Below, in pieces: positions 27,884 to 36,985 of a stretch of 47,079 nt of DNA (its first letter is position 1; every line of letters begins with the position of its first letter). Below the pieces are notes generated by a model. That model ran no database searches and was not told the origin of the DNA. It saw only the letters and a list, made by a program, of their open reading frames with translations. The stretch comes from Candidatus Fermentibacterota bacterium. GTDB taxonomy: Bacteria; JAFGKV01. Made by a program: the position numbers and the translations under genes. The DNA lies in contig JAUXFG010000007.1 of NCBI GenBank assembly GCA_030620115.1, positions 1 to 47,079 of the forward strand, given 5' to 3'.

Positions 27884-27969
27884 CAGCAGGAGATCCGCAG
27901 GACAAATAGGCAACGCATGATTTCCCGCTATGAGGGCAACCGGCCACCGGTATACCAGAGGAGGAGACG

Positions 27970-28695
27970 ATGGATCATTTCATGAATACGGATCTCCCTG
28001 GCATTGTATGGGCCTCATTTTTGGCCGTCGCTTTGGGATTGTTCCTGCTCAAAGGCAGAAAGAGAGCAGAGGGGGATCGGCCCTCGATGGTTGTCCAGCT
28101 GCTCGGGGGACTCATGGGGGCACTGCGGTTTCTTATTGCGATTGCTCTGATAGTACTGGGCATCGGGTCCTTCTTTTTCGGGAGAAAGCTGCAGGACTTC
28201 ATGGTTCTTGATGGCCGGAAGGTTGTTCTTCAGGCCAGTGTCATGTGGATGCGTGCCGATTCAGTGGGCGGCAAGACTATGCTCAGTGTCTCTCGGCATG
28301 ATGATCCACTTTCTTCGGGGAATCAGATGTTCGTCACACTGCCCTCCAAGGATTGGGCTGTGCGGATACATATCATTCGGTGGCCGAATTGGGCAGAGAC
28401 CTTCGGCTTTCAACCGATATACAGGATTATGGAGCTTCACTCCTGGAACGAAATCGAGACAGGTGAGCCGGATTGGGCGCATCCGTTCGCCTTTAGCAAG
28501 CAAGCTATGTGGGACAACATATTGAAGTACGGAGCATACTTCACGGGGTTCTCAATAGAAGAGATGGATAGCAGAAAAATCTCCTCATCTGAGGAATCGC
28601 ACTATCAGATCGCCATGAGCCCTAAGGGTATCGAAGTCGTCGAGGATGTCGTACGAAAAACCCGGTTTATCACATTGCCGGAGGATTCGAGCTGA
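27970..28695 (+). CDS. Membrane protein, efflux-pump-annotated family (function unknown)
   Basis: 241 residues with GGAGGAG close before the ATG. Two membrane segments (about 11-27 and 47-70) precede a soluble domain with TLPSKDWAVRIHIIRWPNW, GFQPIYRIMELHSWNEIE and a YGAYFTGFS stretch. From memory this resembles a family often labelled 'cation/multidrug efflux pump', but two helices cannot form a pump and the label is probably wrong. The TGA stop overlaps the apparent CTG start of the next gene. Confidence 0.65.
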   Translation: MDHFMNTDLPGIVWASFLAVALGLFLLKGRKRAEGDRPSMVVQLLGGLMGALRFLIAIALIVLGIGSFFFGRKLQDFMVLDGRKVVLQASVMWMRADSVGGKTMLSVSRHDDPLSSGNQMFVTLPSKDWAVRIHIIRWPNWAETFGFQPIYRIMELHSWNEIETGEPDWAHPFAFSKQAMWDNILKYGAYFTGFSIEEMDSRKISSSEESHYQIAMSPKGIEVVEDVVRKTRFITLPEDSS

Positions 28696-29525
28696 TCAGG
28701 ACTAGCTCACCGCGATCCCCGTCTTCTATCGTATTCAAGCTGGTAAGAAGCCTCAACAGAGCGCAACGCCTTTTTAGCCTCCTCTCGCCTGGTGACCGGG
28801 TCGTGGTGGGTATCTCGGGCGGCAAAGACAGCGTGGCGCTGCTCTATTTGCTCTGGTGGCAAAAGCGACTCCAGGATCTCGCATGTGAGCTTTTTCCGGT
28901 ACACGTCACAGGGCTCGGCACCCAAGAACATGACCTGCCTCCTCTGACGGATCTTGTTTCTTCCCTCGGTCTCGAACTACGGTATGAAGAGGCCAAGAAG
29001 GGTCGGGATTCCGGCACACGGAAACTCTCGCCATGCTTCCTCTGCGCATGGAGGCGGAAACACACCCTCTTCTCCACCGCTCAGAAGCTCCAATGCAACG
29101 TGGTTGCTCTTGGGCATCACTCAGACGATGTGGCAGTCACCGCGATCATGAATATCTTCTACCAAGGTCGATTCGGCAGCATACTTCCCACGCAAAGCTA
29201 TTTCAGAGGCACATTCCGATTGATCCGCCCTCTCTATTTCGTTTCCGAACAAACGATTACAAAACTCGTCCGCCAGGAACAGTTGCCCGTGGTGGCATCA
29301 TCCTGCTCTCAGGTAGACGTCTCTGTCCGCGCACAGGCCAAGGGCTGGCTTGATATGATCCTTACTGAGAGACCCGAAGCGAAACGATCCCTTCTCGGTG
29401 CCCTGCACAGACAGGCTCTGGATCTTTGCGGAGACCACGTACCCGACATAAGCACACGGGGTCACCCATCCAGAAAACCTCCCCTGGCGAATTCTTTGAT
29501 TCCTGGGATCGGAATGCCTCAATGA
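28692..29525 (+). CDS. TtcA-like tRNA 2-thiocytidine biosynthesis protein, CTG start
   Basis: 277 residues. The PP-loop SGGKDS is preceded by VFKLVRSLNRAQRLFSLLSP and GDRVVVGI, which matches the TtcA N-terminus, so the gene must begin well upstream of the first GTG (28803). No ATG, GTG or TTG exists in that open stretch. A CTG at 28692 has GGAGG 7 bases upstream and overlaps the preceding stop (CTGA), so it is the best start. PCFLC and a later SSC give the three Cys expected to bind the 4Fe-4S cluster, and GHHSDD is also conserved. It would thiolate C32 of some tRNAs, or be a related sulfur-transfer enzyme. Confidence 0.82.
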   Translation: MIRTSSPRSPSSIVFKLVRSLNRAQRLFSLLSPGDRVVVGISGGKDSVALLYLLWWQKRLQDLACELFPVHVTGLGTQEHDLPPLTDLVSSLGLELRYEEAKKGRDSGTRKLSPCFLCAWRRKHTLFSTAQKLQCNVVALGHHSDDVAVTAIMNIFYQGRFGSILPTQSYFRGTFRLIRPLYFVSEQTITKLVRQEQLPVVASSCSQVDVSVRAQAKGWLDMILTERPEAKRSLLGALHRQALDLCGDHVPDISTRGHPSRKPPLANSLIPGIGMPQ

Positions 29526-29550
29526 CCAATTCCGGATCCTCTTAGCAACC

Positions 29551-29593
29551 GTTCAGAGGTTCGGGGTTCACCTGAATTCCGAACCCGTGAACG
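29551..29593. repeat. Palindromic repeat family B, copy 2
   Basis: GTTCAGAGGTTCGGGGTTCA and CGAACCCGTGAACG form inverted arms around ACCTGAATTC. It resembles copies at 8935 and 40234. It lies between the convergent TtcA-like and zinc-ribbon genes, where it might also work as a bidirectional stem. Confidence 0.65.
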
Positions 29594-29622
29594 TCCACAT
29601 GACTTGCAGTGATTACGGAACA

Positions 29623-29883
29623 TCATTTACCGAGAGGATTCGCCAGGATTCGCTCTTGGCACCAGGGGCAGACGAAGTAGCTACGCCGGGCGTAGACCTC
29701 TGATGCAACAAGATCAGCGGGCAAGGGCCCCAGCCGTTCGGTCACTTGGCTGACCGCTTGGTCGAGATCTTCGTCGACACGTCCATCAAGTTCTTCGTTC
29801 ATGCTCGCCACAACCCATACCCACACATGGTAACTCGTCTCTCGAAGCCCAATCTCTCTTCCGCACCGGTCACATTGCCTCAT
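29623..29883 (-). CDS. Small zinc-ribbon-like protein
   Basis: 86 residues with two CxxC knuckles, CDRCG at the N-terminus and CPWCQ near the C-terminus, separated by an acidic middle part. It probably binds one zinc ion. No family recognised. The ATG overlaps the rhomboid gene stop by four bases, so they are co-transcribed. Confidence 0.7.
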   Translation of the reverse strand: MRQCDRCGREIGLRETSYHVWVWVVASMNEELDGRVDEDLDQAVSQVTERLGPLPADLVASEVYARRSYFVCPWCQERILANPLGK

Positions 29884-30542
29884 TGCTTTCTCCTCATGAA
29901 CAATTCGATGGCGGCGCAGCCGAATACAAATCCCCCGAGGTGGGCGAATACCGCGATCCCTGTGACCCCTGCCGACGATCCCAATCCCTCCAGCGCCTGG
30001 AGAAAGGCCCAGAGGCCAACAACCAATACCGCCGGCAAATCGATAATCTGGACAAAAACTATCAGGAATACGATCGTTTGAATCCTCGCCCGAGGGTAGA
30101 GCAGAATATAGGCACCCAAGAGCCCCGCGATGGCACCTGAAGCTCCGACTGCCGGAACCACAGAAAATGGATTCGTGAGAACATGCGCCACCATCCCCGC
30201 CACGCCAGCAATCAGATAGAAAACAAGAAACTTGAAGTGGCCCAAGGCATACTCGACATTGTTGCCAAAAATCCAGAGATAGAGCATGTTCCCAAGAAAA
30301 TGCAAGATACCGCCGTGTCTAAACATCGATGTCACGAGGCTCTGCAAGGGGCCTACACGGGAAGGGATATCTATTGACTCGAAGTGAGTCAATTCCCACG
30401 GGATAACGCCATTCTGCCAGATGCTGAGTTGGAGCCCGATACCAATTTGCTGCATGAAGAGGATGGCATTGGCAGCGATAATCCCGTAGCTCACCAGAGG
30501 GAATCGCAAGCGTGGATTCTTGTCACGAATCGGCAGGAGCAT
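29880..30542 (-). CDS. Rhomboid family intramembrane serine protease
   Basis: 220 residues from ATG 30542; the open frame to 30662 would overlap the divergent neighbour. Six membrane segments are visible. The catalytic Ser is in VGASGAIAGLLGA and the catalytic His in FAHLGGFVFG; HFLGNMLYLWIFGNNVE carries the conserved His/Asn of helix 2. It cleaves membrane proteins within the bilayer; the substrate is unknown. Confidence 0.93.
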   Translation of the reverse strand: MLLPIRDKNPRLRFPLVSYGIIAANAILFMQQIGIGLQLSIWQNGVIPWELTHFESIDIPSRVGPLQSLVTSMFRHGGILHFLGNMLYLWIFGNNVEYALGHFKFLVFYLIAGVAGMVAHVLTNPFSVVPAVGASGAIAGLLGAYILLYPRARIQTIVFLIVFVQIIDLPAVLVVGLWAFLQALEGLGSSAGVTGIAVFAHLGGFVFGCAAIELFMRRKQ

Positions 30543-30567
30543 TCGAGGACCTAACCTTGCTTGACGT

Positions 30568-31947
30568 GTGAAGTGCAGCCAGGTAACATTCGTTTTTCCC
30601 TTGGAGAATAGAGAGACTGCTTTGTCTACTATCGAGCCACTCACCAGAGAAGAACAGGTCATCCTCTTGGGAGCGCAACCAAGAGTACTTCCCGAAGATC
30701 AGGAGGCTCTTGAGAGCCTGCTTCGGAGGGGAGTCGTGTGGCGAGGCGTGTTGTCCCTCGCGAAACGCAATAGGGCCGGGCCTCTTCTGCATCGTTACAT
30801 CAAGAATATGCCGGCGGGAATTGTGCCGCAGCAAGTACAGAGACAGCTTCATCAAAGCTTCCTCGAGACGTATCAGCGCAATCTCGCCTTCCAGGAGCTC
30901 GCCAGCAGGATCCAGAGTCGGTTGGACGACGCAGGAATGAAGGGCGTTTTTCTCCGGGGGCTCTCTCTTGCGGAAATCGAGTACGGCAACCCCGCATTAC
31001 GTCGATTCTCCGACATCGATCTATTGGTGCCATGGGATGATGTTCCACGGGCTTTGGAAGTCCTCACTCATGCCGGCGGCACCCATCGACGAGAGGCTTT
31101 GTCAGATTCTTACTACTTCCGGCATCACTTTCATGTGGAGAGGATATTCGGCGAGGGGATCGGCGCAATGGTGGAACTTCATTGGAATCTCGACCATCAT
31201 TATACCATGTATACCATTGATATCGACGGGCTTGTTCATCGTGCGCGGAGAGTGCGTGTGGGGAGTATCGAACTCACGATACCGGATTCCGTCGACAGAT
31301 TCATCGGCCTCTGTCTCCACGCCAGCAAGCATTGTCCCGCCATCCGCTACTACCCACGGGCCCCCCTACTCCCCAGACGAGTGCTGCTGGATGGATGGCT
31401 GATTCAAGTTGTGGATCTTGCCATGAGCCTACACGCTTCCCCGTCCATTGATTGGGGATTGATCTCCGCAAAGGCCAGGGAATGGGGCGCCGAGAACACG
31501 GTTTTTTTCTCTTTGGTTGCGCTCAGAACCATCCTCGGAGTCTCCGCACCGCAGCAGGCATTGGAACATCTGAGCCCGAGAGCTCGACATAACAAGCTCG
31601 AGACTGCGCTCACTCGTCGCTTTCTCGATCCTGGGCATACCCTGCAGCTCGGCCGACGTATGGGCAAGATCGAGCAATGGATCCTCAAGAGGTGGAATAT
31701 GCAGGAGGATGCCGTATTCCACCCCGTACGCCTCCTCGATCTTGCCAACTACTTCTTCCCAGAGAAGCGAGATCTCGCAAGATGGTTTGCAAGGCCAAAT
31801 GTCCGCCCCTATCTCTTTTGGTGGCTACGCCATGCACTGGCAGGTGCATGGCGGCTCACCACGGGCGCGATTGCACTCCTTTCCTATCGATTCAAGAGAA
31901 AGCTCCAACGGCAACATGGTATCCCCATGAAGGACCCGGCCGAATGA
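30568..31947 (+). CDS. Nucleotidyltransferase-like protein (NTP_transf_5 type)
   Basis: 459 residues from GTG 30568; a TTG at 30622 (giving LSTIEPLTREEQ) fits the family start better. GVFLRGLSLAEIEYGNPALR and RRFSDIDLLVPWDDV carry the G-S/D-x-D-type nucleotidyltransferase motif of PF14907. The second half is helical with aromatic clusters. Proteins of this family are frequent in surface-polysaccharide clusters but their reaction is not established. The stop overlaps the start of the glycosyltransferase gene (ATGA), so it heads the glycan operon. Confidence 0.75.
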   Translation: MKCSQVTFVFPLENRETALSTIEPLTREEQVILLGAQPRVLPEDQEALESLLRRGVVWRGVLSLAKRNRAGPLLHRYIKNMPAGIVPQQVQRQLHQSFLETYQRNLAFQELASRIQSRLDDAGMKGVFLRGLSLAEIEYGNPALRRFSDIDLLVPWDDVPRALEVLTHAGGTHRREALSDSYYFRHHFHVERIFGEGIGAMVELHWNLDHHYTMYTIDIDGLVHRARRVRVGSIELTIPDSVDRFIGLCLHASKHCPAIRYYPRAPLLPRRVLLDGWLIQVVDLAMSLHASPSIDWGLISAKAREWGAENTVFFSLVALRTILGVSAPQQALEHLSPRARHNKLETALTRRFLDPGHTLQLGRRMGKIEQWILKRWNMQEDAVFHPVRLLDLANYFFPEKRDLARWFARPNVRPYLFWWLRHALAGAWRLTTGAIALLSYRFKRKLQRQHGIPMKDPAE

Positions 31948-33044
31948 AATTGGTCTGGTTCTCGGAAATCAAATGGGATTATTTGAAAACACGGAAACAA
32001 CATCTTCTCACCCATCTTCCCTCATCAGATAAGATCCTCTTCTTCCAACCATATGGGCTTCAGGGCTGCAACCATCTCTTCCCTCGCAAGATCAACAATA
32101 TCATAGTCGTGACATTGCCAACCTACAGGAGAAGCAAATCACTGTTTATAGAGAAAGCCTTTTCCTCAAAGATCTTGAGATCCCTATTCTATTGTCTGAC
32201 CCGCATGTGGGCATGGTTACTGATCTACATCATCTTTGGCAGGCGGCCTGATACCGTTCTAATTTCCAATATGTACTATATACCTATGATCAAGAACGCC
32301 AAATGGAGAGTGGTTTGGGACTATAACGATGACCCTGAACAATTCGGACCACAACCTTCTTGGGCAATGGATTGGTTGCACTCATTGCTCTCTGATCAAA
32401 GGACGGTCCTGATTGCCTGCTCGCGCAATCTACAACAGAAGCTTGCGAAACAATATGAAAGGCCAGTCCACTATGTGCCGAACGGTGTTGATATGAGCAG
32501 TTTCCGAGAAAAGAGTCCATGGAGGAAAGAAAGCCTGACGCTCGGATATGTTGGTGTCATCTCAAAGTGGTTTTTCGACTTTGCCCTCGTTGACAAAATC
32601 TCGAGAAGCTTCCCTGGATACGAGATCAGATTATATGGCCCCGTTGACCAGAATGTACGGGACGATTTTCGGGCTCTACAAATGCGCCCAAACGTGCGAT
32701 GCTACCCTTCGGTGCCCTATGACCAATTAGCGACGCTGCTGCCCACATTCAGAATCGGCCTGATCCCTCTCAAATCCGAGCCAGGAGTTTGGCAGGCATC
32801 CTCTGCGAAATTCCTTCAATACCTTGCTGCTGGCATTCCGGTTGTATCAGTTTGGATGGATGAGTACTCGGACTTCCGCGACCAGGTTGCGCTTGTTCGC
32901 ACACATGACGAGTTTATTCTCTCGATCCGTGAGCAATTGAAACGAGACATTGCCCCGAAACCCAGCGATCTGGCAAGGTATGACTGGGCGAATATTGCCA
33001 AGGAATTCTATCGACTCCTGACATGCGATGACGAAAAGAAATGA
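31944..33044 (+). CDS. Glycosyltransferase, GT4-like
   Basis: 366 residues from ATG 31944, overlapping the upstream stop. The C-terminal GT-B domain has YVPNGVDMSSF, TLGYVGVISKWFD-like, and IPLKSEPGVWQASSAKFLQYL followed by AAGIPVVS, the donor-site signature of GT4-like enzymes. It is probably a cytoplasmic enzyme extending a surface glycan from a nucleotide sugar. The sequence is AT-richer than the housekeeping block, as is the next gene. Confidence 0.85.
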   Translation: MKLVWFSEIKWDYLKTRKQHLLTHLPSSDKILFFQPYGLQGCNHLFPRKINNIIVVTLPTYRRSKSLFIEKAFSSKILRSLFYCLTRMWAWLLIYIIFGRRPDTVLISNMYYIPMIKNAKWRVVWDYNDDPEQFGPQPSWAMDWLHSLLSDQRTVLIACSRNLQQKLAKQYERPVHYVPNGVDMSSFREKSPWRKESLTLGYVGVISKWFFDFALVDKISRSFPGYEIRLYGPVDQNVRDDFRALQMRPNVRCYPSVPYDQLATLLPTFRIGLIPLKSEPGVWQASSAKFLQYLAAGIPVVSVWMDEYSDFRDQVALVRTHDEFILSIREQLKRDIAPKPSDLARYDWANIAKEFYRLLTCDDEKK

Positions 33045-33157
33045 GCCATCGTTGCTCACCTTCGAGGCATCGCTCATCCCCCATTGCCACATTCCGTTGC
33101 CGGACACTCCCGAGGCGTTCCGCGCCTCCTTCATCGGCCCTGGAGCCGTAAAATGCC

Positions 33158-33182
33158 CGCTCCCGTGCAAGACATGGGAGCG
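33158..33182. other. Hairpin between glycosyltransferase and sulfotransferase genes
   Basis: CGCTCCCGTG and CATGGGAGCG pair with one G-U, around CAAGA. It lies in a 250-base gap in an otherwise tightly packed cluster. There is no T-run, so a processing or pause signal is as likely as a terminator. Confidence 0.4.
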
Positions 33183-33299
33183 AGCGTAGAAGAGGACATG
33201 TCTGCTCGCCGTTGAGACAGGACGCTTCGGATCTCGAACTGGAGGAACTATCATGTGCCTAGTAGATTCCTGCCGTAGAAATTGGCGGGAGCGAAAACG

Positions 33300-34271
33300 A
33301 TGGGTACTCTCGGGAACCAATCGTACTGGATGCAACGCTTGCTCCTGACGCCAGAGGTTGAGGACGGACGCCTATCAGTGGAGTATACAGTGTATAAACC
33401 TGTGAATGACCTTGTCCAACGACTGGTTGATGGATTCGAATATGGATGGCGAAAGGGGGGATCGCATGACGTCTATTCCATGTGGGGAAGCCATGACTTC
33501 CTGTCGAAGAGTCCGATATTCTTCCTTTCCACAGGAAGGACCGGCACGATGCTCCTCACCCATCTGCTCTCTGCTGCAAAAGGGGTGAAGGTCTTCCATA
33601 GTCCTGTGCCGACATTCACCAACCAAGCCAACTATCTCAGACACACGGGGCTCCGGGGTAACACCGAATCCGTTACCATCCTGGAACAGATCTTCATGGC
33701 AGGCAGGGAGCATATGCTTTTCAAGACCTATCGATATGGTCTGCGATATGTCGAAACAAATCACCCGATTACATTCCTGAGCCCGGCCATTGCCAGACTC
33801 CTCCCTGAGGCAAAATTCGTGTTTCTGTTCCGTCACCCCGGCGAGTTCGTCCGGTCGGGAGTGAGAAGAGGTTGGTACTCGGGCGTGCACCCTCACGACA
33901 AAGGACGTCTAAGGCCCACGGAGGATGAGATCTCTGACCAGGAATGGAAAGACTTCTCCCAGATCAAGAAGATCGCCTGGCTTTGGGACGCCACAAATGC
34001 CTACATTGAGCGGACGCTCGAAAACATCGCCTCCTCAAGACATTTTCAAATGAACTTCAATGAATTATCGGTCGATCTCATCTATGAGCTATTATCATTC
34101 CTGGAACTATGCATCGATGAATTGCCAATAAGAAGGCACCTAAAAAGGAAGGTCAACGTCCAACGTACGGGAAACTTCCCGTCCTATGACAAATGGACGC
34201 TTGAACAACAAAATGAACTCATTGGAATCTGTGGAGACAGGGCAGCAAGATATGGTTACATATTGAAATGA
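33300..34271 (+). CDS. Sulfotransferase family protein
   Basis: 323 residues from ATG 33300. FFLSTGRTGTMLLTHLLSA is the 5'-phosphosulfate-binding loop, and FVFLFRHPGEFVRSGVRRGW is the 3'-phosphate-binding segment, both typical of PAPS-dependent sulfotransferases. It would transfer sulfate to a sugar hydroxyl, fitting the glycan cluster. A stronger ribosome site (GGAGG) lies at 33241 in front of a 31-codon frame (ATG 33253) that overlaps this start in another frame, possibly a leader. The stop overlaps the next gene (ATGA). Confidence 0.85.
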   Translation: MGTLGNQSYWMQRLLLTPEVEDGRLSVEYTVYKPVNDLVQRLVDGFEYGWRKGGSHDVYSMWGSHDFLSKSPIFFLSTGRTGTMLLTHLLSAAKGVKVFHSPVPTFTNQANYLRHTGLRGNTESVTILEQIFMAGREHMLFKTYRYGLRYVETNHPITFLSPAIARLLPEAKFVFLFRHPGEFVRSGVRRGWYSGVHPHDKGRLRPTEDEISDQEWKDFSQIKKIAWLWDATNAYIERTLENIASSRHFQMNFNELSVDLIYELLSFLELCIDELPIRRHLKRKVNVQRTGNFPSYDKWTLEQQNELIGICGDRAARYGYILK

Positions 34272-35410
34272 CATTGCCTGACCGACACGATATCCTTACA
34301 GGCGCGTCCGAAGCCCGAGTCTTGCCCAAAGCGCTCCATGCACAGCAGCCGGATTGCGAGATCAATGCTATTTGGAGATCTAACCAACACCGCACACCGA
34401 TCTTCGATCAAGATCGCGGAGGAAAACCCCTCTGGCCGGACGGGCACACATTCGTCGTCTGCTTGACCCACGATGCTGATGAAGTAGCCCATCATCATGC
34501 CATCCAAGCATCTCGCAAGGCGTGGCAGAGCCTATGGGCATTCTGGCAAAACCGGCAGAAGAGATTCATTGGTCAGGGATGGGATGCGGCGCGGTCAATC
34601 GTCACAGCCATCGGGCCGGATGAGATGCAGCATTTCGAGAGATGGCTCGAATTGGAGAAACGATTCGAGGCGCGGTCAACCTTCTTTTTCACCCCCGAGA
34701 AGGTGCGCAGGAAGCATTGGAGTGACTGCCACTACAGGTATGGTGACAAGATATGTTTTGACGGCCAGCAATGTTCCGTGGCCGAGATGATCCGTGAGAT
34801 CGATCGCCGCGGCTGGGAGATTGGCCTCCATCCGTCGTGGTGGAGTTATGATGACTATGATGAAATGGCTTCACAGAAGGAACAGATCGAGACCGCTCTG
34901 GGCAAAGAAGTCCTGTCCGTGAGACAACATTTCCTTCACTACGACATACGCGTGACCCCTCTCATTCAGGAGAGGGCTGGATTCATGTTTGATTCGACCT
35001 TGGGCTTCAACAATGATATCGGCTTCAGATTTGGCACCAGTTTTCCATGGATGGTGTGGAACCTGAGTGAAGACAAGTCCTCACATATCCTAGAAATCCC
35101 GCTTGCGATTCAGGACATGGCTATGCTCAACCCGAAGAAAGGCCTGCGGTGGAGCCCTGATCACGCATTCGAAGAGATGAGGAGAATGATCGAGGCAGTG
35201 ATGTCAGTTGGCGGTGTGCTCACCTTGCTCTGGCATCCCAATACGATGATCTGGCCAACGTTCTGGGAGCTGTATGTGGAAATACTGGAGCACCTGAGGG
35301 GCCTGAACCCTTGGTTTGCCTCTGTTCGAGAGGTCGGTCAGTGGTGGCGAACCCAAGAAATGGATCTTGGTCCGCTTGAGGAACGGAATGAAAAAGCAAC
35401 AGGTCCGTGA
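34268..35410 (+). CDS. Polysaccharide deacetylase-like protein
   Basis: 380 residues. FVVCLTHDADEV holds the NodB-type catalytic Asp and first metal site. GWEIGLHPSWWSYDD corresponds to motif 2 (HxxxxH/D), SVRQHFLHYD to the Arg motif, and TLLWHPN to the last His motif. It should deacetylate N-acetyl sugars in the glycan or its precursors. It overlaps the sulfotransferase stop upstream and the flippase start downstream by 23 bases. Confidence 0.82.
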   Translation: MTLPDRHDILTGASEARVLPKALHAQQPDCEINAIWRSNQHRTPIFDQDRGGKPLWPDGHTFVVCLTHDADEVAHHHAIQASRKAWQSLWAFWQNRQKRFIGQGWDAARSIVTAIGPDEMQHFERWLELEKRFEARSTFFFTPEKVRRKHWSDCHYRYGDKICFDGQQCSVAEMIREIDRRGWEIGLHPSWWSYDDYDEMASQKEQIETALGKEVLSVRQHFLHYDIRVTPLIQERAGFMFDSTLGFNNDIGFRFGTSFPWMVWNLSEDKSSHILEIPLAIQDMAMLNPKKGLRWSPDHAFEEMRRMIEAVMSVGGVLTLLWHPNTMIWPTFWELYVEILEHLRGLNPWFASVREVGQWWRTQEMDLGPLEERNEKATGP

Positions 35411-36743
35411 CGCCACCAAGACAACACGGGAGTTCATGTCTCGGCCGATTGCACGCGGGGCCGCAGGAACATTCGGTCTCAAGATTGCCAATACAGGCTT
35501 CCTTTTTCTCGCCAGCCTGATCCTCGCGCGTCTGCTCGGGCCGAAGGGCCTTGGAGCGTACGCCTATGCAATGTCATGGGTTGCGGTGCTTTCGATACTG
35601 GCAACCCTCGGCTTCGATCGGCTGTTGGCCCGGGAAGTGGCGATATATCGCACCACATCCAAATGGGCTCCGATGCGAGGACTCATTCGCCATGCCCTCC
35701 ATGCCTCGCTTGCGGCAGCCATCATGGTATGCATCCTCGCCGGTGGCCTGGCGCGGCTCTGGGGTTCTCACTTTGAACCGGAGATGCTCAGCGCCTTCCT
35801 GGTGGCCCTCCTTCTTGTTCCCTTGATGACGCTGAACCTGATCCGGGAGGGAGCCATGAGGGGGCTCCAACAAGTGGTATTGGGGCAGACGCCGAATCTC
35901 CTGCTCCGACCAGCCCTTTTTCTACTCTTTCTCGGGCTGTGCTTCCTCATCGGGGCGGAAGCATTGAGTGGAAGCGTAGCTGTGGGGCTGAACGTCATGG
36001 CAACTGCCTTTGCCTTCGTAGGAGCGACACGATTGCTCACCAGGGCACTTCCGGACGAGGCCAGAGCAGCCATGCCGAGCTGTCAGTCTCGCACATGGGC
36101 CCGGCAAGCCCTGCCCTTCCTCTTGCTCGCTGGGTTGCAGGTGGCATCCACCAACACGGACATGCTCATGCTAGGTACCATGCTGGGGGCAAAACCCACA
36201 GGTATCTATGCCGTCGCCAGCCGTCTCGCGCAGTTCATTGGACTGGCCCTCTTTGCGGTGAACAGGCCCCTCGGACCCGCCATTGCCAGCCTCTACTTCA
36301 CCGGGGACCGTAGCGAGCTCCAACGGCTTGTGACAAAGAGCGCTCGGGCCGGTCTTCTCAGTGCTATACCGGTAGCTATCATATTCATCCTCTTCGGGCG
36401 CACGATCCTCTCGCTGTTCGGCACGGAGTTCGTGGCCGGCAGAATGGCGCTGACGATCCTGAGTATAGGGCAATTCATCAACGTTGCCACAGGCTCAGTA
36501 GCGGTGATTCTCGTCATGACCGCCCATGAACGCGATGTTGTGATCGGTCTCGGTCTGAGCACCGTGGTCAACGTATTGCTGAACGCCCTTCTCATCCCCG
36601 TATGGGCCATCGAGGGCGCAGCCATGGCCACCTCTGCGGCCCTCATCCTCTGGAACGTGTTACTCATGATCCTTGTCTATCGCCGGCTGGGGATCAATCC
36701 TACGGCATTGGGCAGGAGTGGAATCCCACAACACGAGGGTTAG
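35388..36743 (+). CDS. Polysaccharide flippase (Wzx/MVF-type)
   Basis: 451 residues from ATG 35388, with GAGGAAC upstream. IARGAAGTFGLKIANTGFLF and LARLLGPKGLGAYAYAMSW start the polysaccharide_synt fold; about 12-14 membrane helices follow, with ASTNTDMLMLGTMLG and GTEFVAGRMALTILSIGQF typical for oligosaccharide flippases. It would move lipid-linked oligosaccharide across the inner membrane. The stop TAG is the first three bases of a MITE-like element. Confidence 0.9.
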   Translation: MKKQQVRDATKTTREFMSRPIARGAAGTFGLKIANTGFLFLASLILARLLGPKGLGAYAYAMSWVAVLSILATLGFDRLLAREVAIYRTTSKWAPMRGLIRHALHASLAAAIMVCILAGGLARLWGSHFEPEMLSAFLVALLLVPLMTLNLIREGAMRGLQQVVLGQTPNLLLRPALFLLFLGLCFLIGAEALSGSVAVGLNVMATAFAFVGATRLLTRALPDEARAAMPSCQSRTWARQALPFLLLAGLQVASTNTDMLMLGTMLGAKPTGIYAVASRLAQFIGLALFAVNRPLGPAIASLYFTGDRSELQRLVTKSARAGLLSAIPVAIIFILFGRTILSLFGTEFVAGRMALTILSIGQFINVATGSVAVILVMTAHERDVVIGLGLSTVVNVLLNALLIPVWAIEGAAMATSAALILWNVLLMILVYRRLGINPTALGRSGIPQHEG

Positions 36744-36947
36744 CCCGCACTTCTCACCGGCTTTCGTCGCGAAGCGGCGAAGATGGTTGTGGCTGCGAGG
36801 CTTGCGACCGAGGACAACGCAGTCGTATTCGCTGTCCTGCGACCGACGCGGGATCGAGGAGTCCGAAGGAGCATGACGCAACAGGCGCTTCCAGATGCGG
36901 CGTTGCAGTCCCGCGGCAGACGCGGGATTGGTGAGAAATGCGGGTTA
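36741..36947. mobile_element. MITE-like element, copy 2 (207 bp)
   Basis: Ends TAGCCCGCACTTCTCACCGG and GGTGAGAAATGCGGGTTA are inverted partners. Interior GCGAAGCGGCGAAGATGG and GCGAGGCTTGCGACCGAGG match copy 1. There is no transposase. The left end gives the TAG stop of the flippase gene. Confidence 0.8.
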
Positions 36948-36985
36948 ATGAGGGATCTGGGAATGAGAAGAGAAAGGAGATTCTG

